Origin: Saliniplasma sp051745305
GTDB taxonomy: Archaea > Thermoplasmatota > Thermoplasmata > Halarchaeoplasmatales > Halarchaeoplasmataceae
NCBI GenBank assembly: GCA_051745305.1
Contig: JBNJDY010000004.1
Span: 1-58,800 of the forward strand
Reading direction: 5' to 3'
Length of the DNA: 58,800 nucleotides
The position numbers and the translations under genes are program-made. How positions within the stretch are numbered: the stretch's first letter is position 1; each line of letters starts with the position of its first letter. The notes below the pieces were generated by a model. It saw only the letters and a program-made list of their open reading frames with translations. It was not told the DNA's origin and searched no databases. Below are positions 58,136 through 58,800 of the stretch, one piece after another.

Positions 58136-58800
58136 ATGAACTGCAGTCGATGCAGAAATAAAGCAGTGACCTATATCCGTTACAGCGGTCAGCATCTTTG
58201 TAAAGAGCATTTCATCGATTTCTTTGAATCTAGAGTTTTTAAAGAGTTCAGGAAACAGGTCGATTTGAGTAAAGTGAATAGGATCGGTGTCGCGGTGTCA
58301 GGTGGTAAAGATAGTATAGTTGCTTTAAGGATGATCCACAAGATCGTCGGTGAACGTCGTGATTGTGATATATTCGGCATAACCATCGATGAGGGCATAG
58401 AAGGTTATCGCGCTAGCAGTTTAGAAATTGCCATAGAAGAGTACGAAAGATTGGGTGTTGATTATGAGATACGCTCTTTTGAAGATTCTTTTAGCCAGAC
58501 TCTCGATGAAATGTTAGATGAAGATAATTCACAAAAATCATGTTCCATCTGTGGTGTTCTAAGAAGATGGCTGATGAACAAGATGGCTAAAGATGCCGGA
58601 GCAGATGTGTTAGCAACAGGTTTGAACCTCGATGATACTTCACAATCTTTGCTGATGAATTTTTGTCGAGGTGATATGGAGAAGATGGCCCGTTTAGGAC
58701 CTCATGAGATCGTAAAGGAAGGTCTTGTTCCTAGAATCGCCCCACTTAGACGCACCCCTGAGAATGAAGCATATCTTTACGCACTGGTAAATGGCATGGA
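58136..58800 (+). CDS. tRNA 2-thiolation protein NcsA/Ctu1 (partial, runs off window)
   Basis: The first 221 residues are present and the gene is cut by the window end. The N-terminal zinc finger has Cys3, Cys6, Cys22 and His25. The PP-loop SGGKDS is at residues 55-60 and binds ATP; a second cysteine pair CSIC lies near residue 147. ATGLNLDDTSQSLLMNF is typical of the TtcA/Ctu1 group, in parts. It adenylates and thiolates wobble U34 (Ctu1-like) or U54 (TtuA-like) of tRNAs; which one cannot be decided from this part. Confidence 0.88.
   Translation, partial: MNCSRCRNKAVTYIRYSGQHLCKEHFIDFFESRVFKEFRKQVDLSKVNRIGVAVSGGKDSIVALRMIHKIVGERRDCDIFGITIDEGIEGYRASSLEIAIEEYERLGVDYEIRSFEDSFSQTLDEMLDEDNSQKSCSICGVLRRWLMNKMAKDAGADVLATGLNLDDTSQSLLMNFCRGDMEKMARLGPHEIVKEGLVPRIAPLRRTPENEAYLYALVNGM

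Overview
The window is archaeal. It carries a complete archaeal-type S10-spc ribosomal protein operon (with aIF1, the RNase P subunit Rpp29, S4e, L32e and L19e), an archaeal SecY, sn-glycerol-1-phosphate dehydrogenase for ether lipids, an archaeal Cbf5-type pseudouridine synthase, archaeal TATA boxes and many apparently leaderless genes. The DNA is A+T rich and many proteins have strongly acidic tails. The O6-alkylguanine methyltransferase/endonuclease V fusion, known from Thermoplasmatales, and the absence of L34e and L14e genes from the operon point to Thermoplasmatota or a nearby euryarchaeal lineage. That placement is an inference of moderate confidence. 2-oxoacid:ferredoxin oxidoreductase and a tungsten-type aldehyde:ferredoxin oxidoreductase indicate ferredoxin-linked, anaerobic metabolism.

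Layout. 1-5200: a zinc-ribbon membrane protein, a YdjM-like membrane protein, a glycosyltransferase, an MBL hydrolase, a sugar-nucleotide epimerase and a coiled-coil protein. 5200-8000: a tightly overlapping korDABC operon. 8000-12300: a CPBP protease with two zinc ribbons, an acyl-CoA synthetase, TrmI and a small coiled-coil protein. 12400-14400: the AGT-EndoV repair fusion overlapping a histone-deacetylase-fold enzyme. 14430-30180: one long ribosomal operon starting with a roughly 160-nt structured leader and running L3 to L15, SecY, an EMC3/Oxa1-like insertase (DUF106), cytidylate kinase and Cbf5, followed by tRNA-Ser(GGA). 30400-36700: two membrane proteins, an amidohydrolase, a universal stress protein, a four-CBS protein, glycyl-tRNA synthetase and UPF0147, then a gene-poor stretch with a probable structured RNA and a tiny ORF. 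36800-40100: a TM-helix-repeat MscS-like protein, a true MscS channel and a DUF432 protein. 40160-44100: a decayed gene remnant, a MOT1-type oxyanion transporter, an ArsR regulator, a small thioredoxin and AOR. 44200-48100: two unknown proteins, an intergenic region with a 17-bp palindrome and a tandem repeat, a REC-PAS-wHTH regulator and pyruvate kinase. 48100-53700: a heat-shock cluster (Hsp20, ArsR-type regulator, Hsp20, GrpE, DnaK, DnaJ). 53700-58800: UPF0179, EgsA, a sulfide-dependent Thi4, two envelope proteins and the start of an NcsA/Ctu1 tRNA thiolase cut by the window edge.

Two modes of translation start are visible. Many first genes have a TATA box about 26-32 nt before the start codon (leaderless), while operon-internal genes carry GGTG/GGTGAT Shine-Dalgarno sequences, often fused to the preceding TGA or TAG stop. 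The most interesting unexplained items are the L3 leader RNA, the candidate RNA near 36115-36245, the repeat shared by the 45119-45187 region and the pyk 3' end, the ArsR/thioredoxin/AOR/MOT1 neighbourhood, and the self-contained heat-shock locus with its own regulator.
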